A DNA stretch of 64,000 bases from Euryarchaeota archaeon UBA558. GTDB lineage: Archaea; Thermoplasmatota; Poseidoniia; Poseidoniales; Thalassarchaeaceae. The position numbers and the translations under genes were made by a program. The notes under the pieces were generated by a model. The model did no database searches. It was not told where the DNA came from and was given only the letters and a program-made list of their open reading frames with translations. Within the stretch, counting starts at the first letter, position 1; each line of letters starts with the position of its first letter. The DNA lies in NCBI GenBank assembly GCA_002507175.1, contig DAZE01000016.1, positions 1-64,000 of the forward strand, read 5' to 3'. This document shows, piece by piece, positions 34,806 through 44,449 of this stretch.

Positions 34806-36833
34806 TCAAGCGAGGGTTGAGTCCGAGGTGGCCGAGAAGGTGTCGATGACCTTTGCGAGCCTCTCGACGAGCGAAACTTTCTCTTGCTCGCCAACGAGTG
34901 CGTGTTCGAGGACCTCGTCTAGGCTGTCGACGGCGATTATCTCCACCATCGACTCGTACTTCTCGTCTATGAGAACGTCCTGTAGGTTTGAGCGGGGGAT
35001 GACCACTCGCTCGATCCCTGATTTGACGGCGGCCTCGATCTTTGCCGAGACCCCTCCTATTGGCAGTACCTCGCCTCGGACGGAGAGGGATCCTGTCATG
35101 GCGAGGTTCTGATCGATGGGCACGCCCTCGAAAGCGGATATGATGGCCGTGGCCATTGTGATGGACGCTGAGTCGCCATCTACGTTGTGTGTGCCGGGGA
35201 ATTGAACGTGGAGATCATAGTCCTTGATGTCCTTGCCTGTCAGCTTCTTGACCACCGCGCTTATGTTCGTGACCGATTCCTTGGCGAGATCTGAGAGGCC
35301 GCCAGTTGCTATGACCTGCCCGCTCCTTCCTTGGGATGGGGTGACCATGGCCTCGACTGGGAGAACTACTCCCGAAAAGTCAGACAGTCCGGAGTCCGCT
35401 CCGAGAACGGCAAGCCCGTTGATCCTACCGACCCGATGCCCTCGGTTTACCAGCATGGCGTATTCTGATTGTCGCTCTAGGAAGCGATCCGCAATTTGCT
35501 GCTCCAACGGCTTGGCGATCGCCCGTGCTCGCGTGACGTGCGTGGTTGTTGTCAAGGGGCTTCCATCCTCAGAGGCCAAGTCTCCGGCTATCCGTATCAG
35601 ACCGCCGAGTTCGCGAAGCCTTAGGGAGAGCTTGCCCCTTCTCCCGCTTCTGCGTTGTGCCTCCTTGAGTATCATGCCGATGGCGGCCCTGTCAAAGTGG
35701 GGTATTGACCTGCCTGTGTCTCTCTTGGCCTCGTTCCTGACCTCCTGAGCCACAAAGCGAACAAGTTTCCTTCTGTTCCTCTCGGTATCCTTCATGTCAG
35801 TGTTGACATAGACCTCGTAGCCGTATCCGCGGATCCTACTCCTGAGTGCGGGGTGCATCTGCTGTATGCTGTCTAGGTTCCCCGCGGCGACCAGGATGAA
35901 GTCACTGGGAACTGGCTCGGACTTTGTGAGAGCACCGGATGATCGCTCGGACCTCCCGCTGATGGCAAGGGCCTTTTCCTGCATTGCAACGAGGAGGGCT
36001 TGTTGCTCCTCCATCCTGAGCATCCTTATTTCGTCGATGTACAGGACCCCCTTGTTCGCCCTGTGGACTGCTCCGGGCTCGACACGCTCGTGGGCTGGTG
36101 TGGCAAGGTCGGCACCAGACTGGAATGGGTCGTGCCTGACATCACCGAGTAGGGCTCCCGATAGGGTCCCCGTGGCATCGATGAAAGGGGCCTCCTCGCT
36201 CCGCTCGTGTTTGATCAGGAGCTTGGGGATGTTCGACTCATCGCCTGAAGTCAACCTTGTCCTAAGGAAGAAGTATCCGAAAATGAGCAGGAATGAGCCG
36301 AAGATGAAAGTAAGCATGTCCCCAGTCTGAATCGTTGCGAGGAGTAGTGCTGCGCCAACGACCAGGGCGATGAGTAGCAACATCTGGTTTGTCTTCTTCC
36401 TCTGGGCCCTTATCGCTGACTTCCTCTCGGAGATTATCTTGTGTCCACGACCTGCCGGCACGGTCCTGACCTTGGGCTCGTTCTCGTCCTCCACGTTCCT
36501 GTAGACAAGCACATCTTCCAGCTGTTCGGGTGGAAGAAACTCCGTCATGGACCTCGCCAGCATGGATTTGCCAGTACCGGGCTCTCCAACCATGATGACG
36601 TGACGTCTTTGCTCGGCCGCCTTGCGGATAACGATGGAAGCGGCATCTTGTCCGATCACCTGGTCGACGAGCCTGTCGGGTATGGGTACGTCGATGGTCG
36701 ATTCGATTGGGAGTTCTAGCACCCATTCCTCGACTGGGACGGTGCATACGGGGTCTTTGTCTTCGGACACGCCGAATGCAGAGCCTTCCTCCCAGTCCTC
36801 TAGGGGGTCATGATTAGCAGCGTCTTCTACCAT
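34806..36833 (-). CDS. lonB: Membrane-anchored archaeal Lon protease (LonB)
   Basis: ATP-dependent protease of 675 residues. AAA+ domain with Walker A GEPGTGKS (83-90) and Walker B region VLYIDEIRML. Two transmembrane helices (about 151-168 and 172-190) are inserted after Walker A, the hallmark of archaeal LonB. The C-terminal Ser-Lys dyad is Ser555 (GDSASITMA) and Lys598 (GVSAKIEAA), with the 43-residue spacing expected of Lon. It degrades misfolded and regulatory proteins at the inner face of the membrane. It appears monocistronic, with 64 bases before it. Confidence 0.96.
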   Translation of the reverse strand: MVEDAANHDPLEDWEEGSAFGVSEDKDPVCTVPVEEWVLELPIESTIDVPIPDRLVDQVIGQDAASIVIRKAAEQRRHVIMVGEPGTGKSMLARSMTEFLPPEQLEDVLVYRNVEDENEPKVRTVPAGRGHKIISERKSAIRAQRKKTNQMLLLIALVVGAALLLATIQTGDMLTFIFGSFLLIFGYFFLRTRLTSGDESNIPKLLIKHERSEEAPFIDATGTLSGALLGDVRHDPFQSGADLATPAHERVEPGAVHRANKGVLYIDEIRMLRMEEQQALLVAMQEKALAISGRSERSSGALTKSEPVPSDFILVAAGNLDSIQQMHPALRSRIRGYGYEVYVNTDMKDTERNRRKLVRFVAQEVRNEAKRDTGRSIPHFDRAAIGMILKEAQRRSGRRGKLSLRLRELGGLIRIAGDLASEDGSPLTTTTHVTRARAIAKPLEQQIADRFLERQSEYAMLVNRGHRVGRINGLAVLGADSGLSDFSGVVLPVEAMVTPSQGRSGQVIATGGLSDLAKESVTNISAVVKKLTGKDIKDYDLHVQFPGTHNVDGDSASITMATAIISAFEGVPIDQNLAMTGSLSVRGEVLPIGGVSAKIEAAVKSGIERVVIPRSNLQDVLIDEKYESMVEIIAVDSLDEVLEHALVGEQEKVSLVERLAKVIDTFSATSDSTLA

Positions 36834-36897
36834 GTTGAGTCGTCCTCCGCTCTATTCCCTCTGTGTGCTCCTTCTTGAAGGTGCGTTATTACCTGAT

Positions 36898-39800
36898 TCA
36901 ACGCTCACCACGCAAGTACTCCTCTCCATAGTAATACCACTGCTCTAGGGTCCAACCATCAGGCAATCCGCCAGGAGGAAGGGGGAGGTCCGGGTTTCTG
37001 TATGGTTCATTGTGCATTTCCCTTTTGCTTTGCCTGGATTTGTTCCGCAACACAATGGTGCCAAAAATCAAGAACGTGGTGAGTGCGAGCAGGGACAAAG
37101 AGAGTATGAGGTAAGGAGTTCTAGTTCCGTTTGTGGCCTCTTGGCCCTCTTCCTCAGTTCCAGAGGCGTCGTTAACTGGCTCGACTGCGTATGACCTGAG
37201 CATCTCAGATTTTCTGTCGAAACCGAGCGAGTCGACCGCAGTGACAGTGAGGCCGACGTAATCCCCTACCCTGAGCCCCACTCCCTCGTTCGCCTGTATC
37301 GAGAAAGGGCTGAAGCCGAAGGATGATCCGGCATCCGTGCAGACACCGGTTAGGCTGTTGCACACCTGCCACCTGATCTTTATGTCCGCTAGGCCGTGAT
37401 CGGTGATCTGGTTGATGATAATGACGGGATTAGTGTTGTAATCCAAAGTGTCGAAAGTCACGGAAAGGTCTGGTTGGTCATCAAGACCCTCCCATGCTAG
37501 AGGGAGGGAATCGACAACCTCAATCTCCATGACGTGGGACACAGAATCTCCAATTGGGTCGATTACGTTGATGGTTATCAATTCAAGTCCCGGCTCATCC
37601 CATGTCATCGTGAGTACTCCTGTCGGGAAGTCGTAGCTTATCGAACCCACATCGAAGCTTTCGATATCCACCCAGAGGTCTTCGAATTCGTGGTCGACGT
37701 CGTATACGTGCTCGGATAGGTCCACAGAGGTTGCCAGTTGGGTTTTTGTCACGATTCGTTGGATACCATCGAGATTGATCCTAGGAGCATCGTTGACGTC
37801 ATTGACAAAGAAGGTCACCATTGTTTCTGTGGTTTGATCGCCATCCGAGGCACTCACAGTCACCGAAGCCGTCCCCACATAGTCCTCATCGACGGCACTC
37901 ACGGACAGTGTATGCCCGACAAGGATTGTCTCAAATGCCTCTTCTGGATGGACGTCAACAATTTCCAAACCTAGTTGGCTGGGATTCGTTGGCTGCCCCT
38001 CTTCATTGGTGTCGGAAACAAACGAAGTGAGTATTATGCTACCCGACTCCCCCTCGTCGAACGATTGGGGGGGAATTGATGACCATCTGGGGGCTCCATT
38101 CTCTATCACGTTAAATAACAAAGTCCCGGTGTTCGTATCTTCTCCATCTCCGATGCTGATGAATAGCCCCTGCGGTATTGGTGATCCCCCAGAGTCGTAA
38201 ACGATTCTATCGAATTCGACAGAGATGGACTCTGAATCTGGTTCCCAGGCGATGAATTGGGGTGCACTGCTCCAGATTTCCAACTCACCCAATTCTGTCT
38301 CTGCATCCCAGATCAGCCCCGCTATCGGGATTGACTCAATCGTCTCTACCTTCACGGTTGGCATCCCCGCATGATTAGGATCGGTCGGTGATACGACTGA
38401 AGGGATCGCATTTTGAAGGGTAAACGCAGATTCGGTCACAAGCCAATCGCTCGCTTGGCCCCGTGAGTCGACCCACTTCACTCTGGTGTCATAGTTGCCG
38501 GTCTGAGCACTGAGGGGTGTGGACACCTCATGTGCAACACGAAGGTTGCCACCTGCGCCGATCAACCCCTCTGAGGTCGTCCAATCCGATGACCATGATT
38601 GCTCCGCATGCAGACTATACTCCAGCATAGCGACCATCGTGGTTAAGTCATCCACACTGTCATCAGGGATGGCTGAGAGTTCGAAGGTGAGTGATTCACC
38701 GCGATATATGGCCGATCCATCCACTGTGACGGGCCTGGTCGCGATTGGCGGCATGTCGTATGGGATGAATAAGTCTTGATTGTTATTCGAACTTACCCGA
38801 TCCGAGTCGACATTTTCCAATGATGCTCGGATGGAGACAGCTCCAGAAGCAACGGAGTATAGTGCTGTAGTGTCAAAATTTGTGTTGAACTGTATCGATT
38901 GGCCTGAGGAAAGTGATGGTATGTCCTCCCGGTATATCTCTATGTGATCTAGGCCGTCCACATACGAAAAGACTAGTTCAGCCCCCGCGGGATGCTGCTC
39001 AGCTCCGTTGTTCATAATGCTTGCAGAGAGTGCAATTTGATCTCCAGGAATTAGGCCGATGTGGCCGCCCGATATTTCTGATTCAAATTCTGATACCCCC
39101 AGATCTACCAGGGGGCCCATATCCAGATCGATTGCAGCATAGAATTGGTTGTAGCTGGAGTGTGGGCCATCCATCAGTGCCAAAACTGGCCAGAAATTCT
39201 CCCATTGTGTATATCCGGATGAGGCCCTGACAAGACTCAATGGTTTGGTCCACGTGCGTTGAACTGGGTCGTTCCTTTCCAACGTGATCTCGAGAAATCC
39301 GGAGTTGTCTGGATTGAGTAGCCAGCCTCTCCAATTGTGATGTGGCTTTACCCCATTGTCATAGGCGTCAGCACCGACCTTCTCGGTTACGGCTCCGTAG
39401 ACGTATACCGATACCGAGGGTTGTGGGCCGACATAGTTCGCCTCGAAGGTTATGGTCACTTGGCTGTTGGCTGAATCTAATGTTGTGGTTAGATCTAGCT
39501 GGAAGTCGTTGGATGTCGGGTCCATACAACCCCCAGAGCTGTATTCAGGGTCGTAGTAGTTGCCGCCACCTGCGCCGACTTTGAGGCATGGCGAAGTTTG
39601 TTCGTCCGCGAATGAGAATGTGGGGTAGCCAGAGGAGCCCGCCATTATGTGGCTTCGACGATTGATCGGTGAGTCGTTCGGCCAGCCTCCTGATGACGAC
39701 TCATAGAATGAGACGTAGGTGAAGTCCTCGGGGTTGGAAGTCTTGAGATTGTCCAGGGAGGGGGAGGCGCTGGACATACAAGGTCCGCACCAGTGAGCGC

Positions 39801-39975
39801 CGACGTATTCTCCAAACACGGAGTGTCCGGGACTAGTTGCTTCCATCTTGACAACAGGTTCCTCAAGATCGTCTACATTCTCCCAATTTCCAGAATATGC
39901 GAACGAGGCGGACATGAATGACATCAGTATAACCACGCCCATCGTGGCAGAAACACGCGGGTTTGTTGTTTGCAT
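36898..39975 (-). CDS. Large secreted, C-terminally anchored protein with thioredoxin-like head and Ig-like repeats
   Basis: Protein of 1025 residues. Signal peptide (about 8-27, ending SASFAYSG). Residues 45-150 form a thioredoxin-like, Omp28-like domain with C63-x2-C66 (GAHWCGPCMSS) and a cis-Pro-like GYPTFSF. The middle 700 residues are beta-sandwich repeats, including CARDB-like and cadherin/VCBS-like segments (VDEDYVGTASVTVSASDGD, FFVNDVNDAPRINL). Near the C-terminus is one membrane helix (about 955-977), then a basic stop-transfer and a cytosolic tail. A surface-exposed oxidoreductase or adhesin is inferred. A TATA-like element lies about 24 bases before the ATG. Confidence 0.78.
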   Translation of the reverse strand: MQTTNPRVSATMGVVILMSFMSASFAYSGNWENVDDLEEPVVKMEATSPGHSVFGEYVGAHWCGPCMSSASPSLDNLKTSNPEDFTYVSFYESSSGGWPNDSPINRRSHIMAGSSGYPTFSFADEQTSPCLKVGAGGGNYYDPEYSSGGCMDPTSNDFQLDLTTTLDSANSQVTITFEANYVGPQPSVSVYVYGAVTEKVGADAYDNGVKPHHNWRGWLLNPDNSGFLEITLERNDPVQRTWTKPLSLVRASSGYTQWENFWPVLALMDGPHSSYNQFYAAIDLDMGPLVDLGVSEFESEISGGHIGLIPGDQIALSASIMNNGAEQHPAGAELVFSYVDGLDHIEIYREDIPSLSSGQSIQFNTNFDTTALYSVASGAVSIRASLENVDSDRVSSNNNQDLFIPYDMPPIATRPVTVDGSAIYRGESLTFELSAIPDDSVDDLTTMVAMLEYSLHAEQSWSSDWTTSEGLIGAGGNLRVAHEVSTPLSAQTGNYDTRVKWVDSRGQASDWLVTESAFTLQNAIPSVVSPTDPNHAGMPTVKVETIESIPIAGLIWDAETELGELEIWSSAPQFIAWEPDSESISVEFDRIVYDSGGSPIPQGLFISIGDGEDTNTGTLLFNVIENGAPRWSSIPPQSFDEGESGSIILTSFVSDTNEEGQPTNPSQLGLEIVDVHPEEAFETILVGHTLSVSAVDEDYVGTASVTVSASDGDQTTETMVTFFVNDVNDAPRINLDGIQRIVTKTQLATSVDLSEHVYDVDHEFEDLWVDIESFDVGSISYDFPTGVLTMTWDEPGLELITINVIDPIGDSVSHVMEIEVVDSLPLAWEGLDDQPDLSVTFDTLDYNTNPVIIINQITDHGLADIKIRWQVCNSLTGVCTDAGSSFGFSPFSIQANEGVGLRVGDYVGLTVTAVDSLGFDRKSEMLRSYAVEPVNDASGTEEEGQEATNGTRTPYLILSLSLLALTTFLIFGTIVLRNKSRQSKREMHNEPYRNPDLPLPPGGLPDGWTLEQWYYYGEEYLRGER

Positions 39976-39992
39976 TCTACCCTACGGAGCCG

Positions 39993-40004
39993 TGATATGT
40001 TATC
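39993..40004 (-). promoter_or_regulatory. TATA-like element of the 1025-residue surface protein gene
   Basis: On the minus strand TTGATAACATAT lies about 24 bases upstream of the ATG at 39975, which would give an almost leaderless transcript. It sits in a 107-base divergent gap shared with trmI. Position-based inference only. Confidence 0.3.
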
Positions 40005-40082
40005 AATGGATCCTGTATTCGGGCAATCTTCGATACACGACATGACCGGAAGTGCTTGAACAAATGACCCCTGCCGACAACC

Positions 40083-40883
40083 ATGAACGAGGAGTGGTTG
40101 GCTCTGGTAGAAGAGGATGGTAGGGCCTATTTGTTGCAGAGAGGGTCTGGAGAGGTCAGAGTTCGTGGCCTTGGCAGGTTCAACGTCGACGAGGCTATCG
40201 GCAAGGTTGAGGTGGGCGACAGCATAAAGATCGGGCAAAAAATCCTCAGAGTTCTGAAACCAGGACTCCCTGAAGCTCGTAGGGCGATGAAGCGAAGGGC
40301 TCAGATAATTCTGGCCAAGGATTCTGGCTATCTGATTTCAAGAATGGGGATCTCAGTTGGTTCGAGAGTCCTTGAGGGAGGCCATGGATCTGCTGGATTG
40401 GCGATGCACCTGGCTTCAGTAATGGGGTCAAGGGGGACACTGATCTCAGTCGAGAATCGGCCTGAGCATGCGTTGGTCGGCCAAGAAAACATGAACGTGC
40501 TCAGAGATGTTCTCCCAGAATTCCCTGAATGGCACCTTCTGCATTCAGATCTATCGGAATGCAAGGAAGAAGTATTGGGCATCGTGCCTGAGCTCGATGC
40601 CGCAATTTTGGATATGGCAGAGCCATGGGGTGCAGTCGGGTCGATTTCCGAAATTCTTCGCCCGGGTGGGAGGTTGGGTTGTTACTGCCCAACTAGCATT
40701 CAACTCGAGAAGTCGTGGATGGCTTGTGAAAAGGCGGGATTGAGCGTTGAGTGGGCCGGCGAGGTTATCGAAAGGCGCTGGTCAAAGGCAAGCAGGGGGG
40801 GAGTGCGGCCTGGAAACCAGCCAGTCGGCCATACTGCATTTTTGCTAATTGGATCCAAGCTCGGAATCCCTATCGAGCATTAG
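40083..40883 (+). CDS. trmI: tRNA (adenine-N1)-methyltransferase TrmI
   Basis: SAM-dependent methylase that makes m1A at positions 57/58 of tRNA. The N-terminal beta domain (residues 1-70) contains the RVLKPGLPE region. The Rossmann domain follows: YLISRMGISVGSRVLEGGHGSAGLAMHLA (motif I with the TrmI-type EGGHGSG), VENRPEHA, and LDMAEPWGA (the LDLPxPW-type motif IV). CYCPTSIQLEK also fits the family. 266 residues, normal. It lies 67 bases upstream of aspS on the same strand. Confidence 0.92.
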   Translation: MNEEWLALVEEDGRAYLLQRGSGEVRVRGLGRFNVDEAIGKVEVGDSIKIGQKILRVLKPGLPEARRAMKRRAQIILAKDSGYLISRMGISVGSRVLEGGHGSAGLAMHLASVMGSRGTLISVENRPEHALVGQENMNVLRDVLPEFPEWHLLHSDLSECKEEVLGIVPELDAAILDMAEPWGAVGSISEILRPGGRLGCYCPTSIQLEKSWMACEKAGLSVEWAGEVIERRWSKASRGGVRPGNQPVGHTAFLLIGSKLGIPIEH

Positions 40884-40950
40884 CGCCAGGTGACCCAAAT
40901 GCAAGATCAACCCCAACATCATTGAAAACTAACTCCTCACCCGTAGAAGC

Positions 40951-42360
40951 ATGAGAGACAGCACGGACTGGTTGCCCACCACATATCGGTCACACACGAT
41001 TGGTCAAATTATCGCTGGGGGCGAAGATATGGTGGGCGAAGAGGTCACTATAGCGGGCTTCGCGGAGTCAGTAAGAGGGCGAGGCGGCATATGCTTCGTG
41101 ACCCTGAGAGATGGCACTGGGAAGATCCAAGCCTTTCTGAAGAGGGGGTCACTGGATGACGAATCCTTCGAGACGGTACAGAACTCGTCCAGGGAGTCCA
41201 CCATGATGTTCAGGGGGAGTGTCGCCAGAAAGAGGCCTCCTAAGACACCAGAAGGGGCTCCTCCTCCCCCAAAAGAATACGAAGTTACCGTCTCAGCAGC
41301 CGAACTCCTTGCGACTGCACAAACGCCCCTGCCTGTAGGAGTGGTAGACGATGTCAACGTAGGTTTAGACACTAGGCTAGACAATCGACATTTAGATGTC
41401 CGCCGGTCGCACGTGAATGCCATGTTCATCCTTAGGTCGAAGGTCTTGCAATATGGGAGAGAACATTTGATCGAGGAGGGCTTCAATGAGATGAACAGCC
41501 CCAAGATCATCGCAAGCGCAAGCGAAGGCGGGACCAATCTATTTCCAATGATGTATTTCGATACCCCAGCTTTCCTGTCTCAATCGCCACAATTGTACAA
41601 ACAATTGGCCGTTCTTGGAGGGCTGGAAAGAGTGTTCGAAATAGGACCAGCGTTTCGTGCCGAGAAACACGATACATACCGGCACCTCAACGAATTTGTG
41701 TCATTCGATATTGAAGCGGCATGGTGCGACGACGAGGACGTCATGGGCGTCTTGGAGAGGATGATTCACTCCATCTGGAAGTCAGTTTCAGAGAAGGATG
41801 GCCACTTAATCGAAACCATCAATCATTACAGGACTACCCAAGGTCTGGAGCCAGTTAAGGTTGAGATTCCCGAGGTCCCATTTCCTAGGATCTCCTATGA
41901 TGAGGCAATTGACATCGTGAAATCCGGCGGTGGCCAGATCGAGTGGGGAGATGATATTGAGAGCCACCATTGCGATTTGATAGCCGAAAAATACCCCGGG
42001 TTCCACTTCATACCAAGGTGGCCGATGTCCATGAAGCCATTCTACATACACCACAAGGAGGGTGAATTGGGGACCACGGGCCAACAACTTAGCAGGGGCT
42101 TCGATCTGAATTATGGAAGGGACGAGATGACGAGCGGTGGTCAGAGGGAGCATAGGGTAGAGGTTCTGGAACAGAATCTCTTGAATATGGATCTCGATCC
42201 GAAGGACTTCACCTTTTACACGGATGGTTTTCGATACGGAGCTCCCCCTCATGCTGGCTGGGGCCTTGGCGTAGCTAGGCTGCTAATGGTCCTGACAGGC
42301 GCTGGAAACGTCAGAGAGGTTGTTCTGTTTCCCAGAGATAGATCTAGAGTGACGCCCTGA
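40951..42360 (+). CDS. aspS: Aspartyl-tRNA synthetase, archaeal type
   Basis: Class IIb synthetase, 469 residues. An N-terminal OB anticodon-binding domain (about 20-120; EEVTIAGFAESVRGRGGICFVTLRDG) leads to the catalytic core. Motif 2 is FEIGPAFRAEKHDTYRHLNEF and motif 3 GWGLGVARLLMVL; the Asp-recognition LSQSPQLYKQ is present. A proline-rich insert (RPPKTPEGAPPPPKEY) lies in the OB-to-core linker. Whether it is discriminating or also charges tRNA-Asn cannot be told from the sequence alone. Confidence 0.95.
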   Translation: MRDSTDWLPTTYRSHTIGQIIAGGEDMVGEEVTIAGFAESVRGRGGICFVTLRDGTGKIQAFLKRGSLDDESFETVQNSSRESTMMFRGSVARKRPPKTPEGAPPPPKEYEVTVSAAELLATAQTPLPVGVVDDVNVGLDTRLDNRHLDVRRSHVNAMFILRSKVLQYGREHLIEEGFNEMNSPKIIASASEGGTNLFPMMYFDTPAFLSQSPQLYKQLAVLGGLERVFEIGPAFRAEKHDTYRHLNEFVSFDIEAAWCDDEDVMGVLERMIHSIWKSVSEKDGHLIETINHYRTTQGLEPVKVEIPEVPFPRISYDEAIDIVKSGGGQIEWGDDIESHHCDLIAEKYPGFHFIPRWPMSMKPFYIHHKEGELGTTGQQLSRGFDLNYGRDEMTSGGQREHRVEVLEQNLLNMDLDPKDFTFYTDGFRYGAPPHAGWGLGVARLLMVLTGAGNVREVVLFPRDRSRVTP

Positions 42361-42361
42361 G

Positions 42362-42724
42362 TCAGAGGGCGTGCATCTCCAAAACAGAGAGTTCTACGAT
42401 TTCCAAGGTTCTCCTGTGAGTAGCCTCCAGATCGACGGGTGGCGCGCATCCTTCCTCCAATGCCTGCTTCCAGCGGCTAGCACAAAGACACCACCTGTCA
42501 CCGGCCTTGAGTCCAGGAAAGTTATACTCCAATCTCGGAGTAGTCAAGTCGTTGCCAGCGCTAGAACTGAATGTTAGGAAGGCATCATCAACAACGACGC
42601 AGACAGTATGGACTCCCCTATCGGTGTTGTCCGTGTTGCAGCATCCATCTCTGAACCAACCGGTTTTTGGATCGTCACTGCACGTTTTCAGGGCTGTTCC
42701 GAGTACGTTGATCGAGGGCTCCAT
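42362..42724 (-). CDS. DUF2237 family protein
   Basis: Cysteine-rich protein of 120 residues. The family pattern is unmistakable: NVLGTALKTCSDDPKTGWFRDGCC, GVHTVCVVV, FSSSAGNDLTTPRLEYNFPGLK, GDRWCLCASRWKQAL and LEATH. The family is widespread in bacteria and has no established function that I know of. Five or six conserved Cys suggest metal binding. It is convergent with aspS, with 1 base between the stops. GTG at 42730 is an alternative start. Confidence 0.88.
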   Translation of the reverse strand: MEPSINVLGTALKTCSDDPKTGWFRDGCCNTDNTDRGVHTVCVVVDDAFLTFSSSAGNDLTTPRLEYNFPGLKAGDRWCLCASRWKQALEEGCAPPVDLEATHRRTLEIVELSVLEMHAL

Positions 42725-42769
42725 GTTCACAAATTCCTACTGGATAGATATCAAATGTTGTAGATCATC

Positions 42770-44050
42770 CTATTTATTCGTGGTCTTTGGGACTTTTTCC
42801 TTGATTCCATAGAGAAATCTGGTTACTCTTGTTCGTTTGACTGCCTCGAAGAAAAGCCAACAGAAAACTCCAGTCACGATGGTTGCAACGATAACCGCAG
42901 ACATATCCCGGAGTCCAAGCTCAGAGGCCGTGCGCAGGCCTAGGTAGACCAATGGCATGTGAACTATGTAGAAAGGATAGACTCCCTGATTGAGGTATGC
43001 CAACCATTTGCTCGGACGGTTCAGGAAGTAGGACCCCCATGAGAATACTACGAGGCACCAATACCAGGCGTGGAAACTGTGTACTGCACAGGCCAGCAAG
43101 GTCAGGCGATTGTGGAGAATGTGGGGTTCCTCCAGCAGCCAACCTCCATCGACCAGGGGAATGCCGCTTGAGTGCTGTTCAAGGCGAATCCATACGAAGG
43201 CGATCGTGCTTGTCAGTGCTAGGATAGTTATAGGCACCCTGTGTGTCTCGATAAGGGAATACCATCCCTTCTGAGCGACTATGCATGCAAACCCCACAGC
43301 GAAGAATATCAAGAACCAAAACCACTCATAAGCAACACCAATGTAGCCTGGGAAGAATGGCTTGAGAGTTATTTCAGAGAGGGTGAGTACCAAAGGCACG
43401 ACCAGAAGCGGGCCGATCTGGTGTCTCATAGAGAACAGATATTTAATGCACTTTGCTGGTAATCCGTCCTGTCTATTTCTTATGGAGTGGAACATGGGCG
43501 TTAATATCAGAGAATAAAGAAATAGGTTCCAGAGAAACCACAGATGGCCCAAGGCGATCAGCTTGCCAAAGACAGGGATCCAGAAGGTCAGTGAACGCCA
43601 TATCACACCTCCCAGAAATGTGATGGTGATTCCAGCGAGGTCTGTTTCGACCTCTCCCATAATCAATTGGCCCGCGAAACCCATGGTCCATGCGCCGAAG
43701 AACATCGGAATCAACAGGCGACCGGCTCTCTCCCTGAGAAAGACCTTCCAGACCCTCCTCCGGAAGGCGAATGCAGTCCCCATGCCTGAAATCATGAACA
43801 GTGCTGCTAGTCTCCATTGATGCATCCAATGGAGGAACATGCTTTCAGGCGTGACTGAATCCGCGCTGTAGTCGTTGTTCTCTTCGACGAATTCAAGCCG
43901 GTCTTGTTCCGCCAAGTCATCGATGTTTGGATTTATCTCCAGCCCGTATGTGGACCAATAGACACCTATTGCGACATGAAATGGCACTAGCAAGCCGAAC
44001 AAAATGACTCTGAGCCAATCGATATCATGGCGGCGGACGGTTTGCTCCAT
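42770..44050 (-). CDS. Acyltransferase family 3 membrane protein (OpgC/OafA-like)
   Basis: Integral membrane protein of 426 residues with about ten helices. The start RRHDIDWLRVILFGLLVPFHVAIG carries the conserved His and Arg of acyltransferase-3 proteins, and a later segment GVYPFYIVHMPLVYLGL is typical of the C-terminal helices. The family moves acyl groups (acetyl, succinyl) onto extracytoplasmic glycans or lipids. No glycan cluster is nearby, so the acceptor is unknown. It is divergent from the small membrane protein at 44111. Confidence 0.87.
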   Translation of the reverse strand: MEQTVRRHDIDWLRVILFGLLVPFHVAIGVYWSTYGLEINPNIDDLAEQDRLEFVEENNDYSADSVTPESMFLHWMHQWRLAALFMISGMGTAFAFRRRVWKVFLRERAGRLLIPMFFGAWTMGFAGQLIMGEVETDLAGITITFLGGVIWRSLTFWIPVFGKLIALGHLWFLWNLFLYSLILTPMFHSIRNRQDGLPAKCIKYLFSMRHQIGPLLVVPLVLTLSEITLKPFFPGYIGVAYEWFWFLIFFAVGFACIVAQKGWYSLIETHRVPITILALTSTIAFVWIRLEQHSSGIPLVDGGWLLEEPHILHNRLTLLACAVHSFHAWYWCLVVFSWGSYFLNRPSKWLAYLNQGVYPFYIVHMPLVYLGLRTASELGLRDMSAVIVATIVTGVFCWLFFEAVKRTRVTRFLYGIKEKVPKTTNK

Positions 44051-44079
44051 GGTTGCCTGTTACACCATTCCGTCAAACC

Positions 44080-44087
44080 AATATAGT
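44080..44087 (+). promoter_or_regulatory. TATA-like box upstream of the 44111-49901 operon
   Basis: AATATAGT centred about 28 bases before the ATG at 44111, consistent with a leaderless first gene. The element could also serve the divergent acyltransferase gene, 35 bases away on the other strand. Confidence 0.35.
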
Positions 44088-44110
44088 AAGTTATCCGATA
44101 GTTTTTCTAC

Positions 44111-44431
44111 ATGAGATCGTTAGTTATCCTCGTCCCAGTTGCAATGGCCATAGGTTTCATTCCCTTCGGGATACTGCTAGAAGAAACGGTGGGCTCAGGC
44201 CCCCTATTTCTTGTGGCGATGATTTTGTACGTTGTTCTATTCCCCCTTTCACCGATGATAATCGGGTTGTTTCTGGATCATTGGTCGGGAGTCAATGAGC
44301 CGATCTCCCAAGTGGAAAGCCCCTATGACGGCGATCACAGGACGATTGAGGATCTCGATAATGAGTCTCCAAATTCAGAAGTTAGAGAGTGGTGGAAGCC
44401 TGATTCACCCGAAAATCATGGGTACCAATGA
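44111..44431 (+). CDS. Small membrane protein with acidic tail, unknown
   Basis: Protein of 106 residues. Two hydrophobic segments (LVILVPVAMAIGFIPFGILL and LFLVAMILYVVLFPLSPMII) are followed by a soluble acidic tail of about 55 residues. I recognise no family. It is the first gene after a TATA-like box and ends 18 bases before the formyltransferase gene, so it may be the leading member of the catabolic operon and a membrane partner, but that is a guess. Confidence 0.55.
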   Translation: MRSLVILVPVAMAIGFIPFGILLEETVGSGPLFLVAMILYVVLFPLSPMIIGLFLDHWSGVNEPISQVESPYDGDHRTIEDLDNESPNSEVREWWKPDSPENHGYQ

Positions 44432-44449
44432 CCCCTCGGAGGTTATTGC

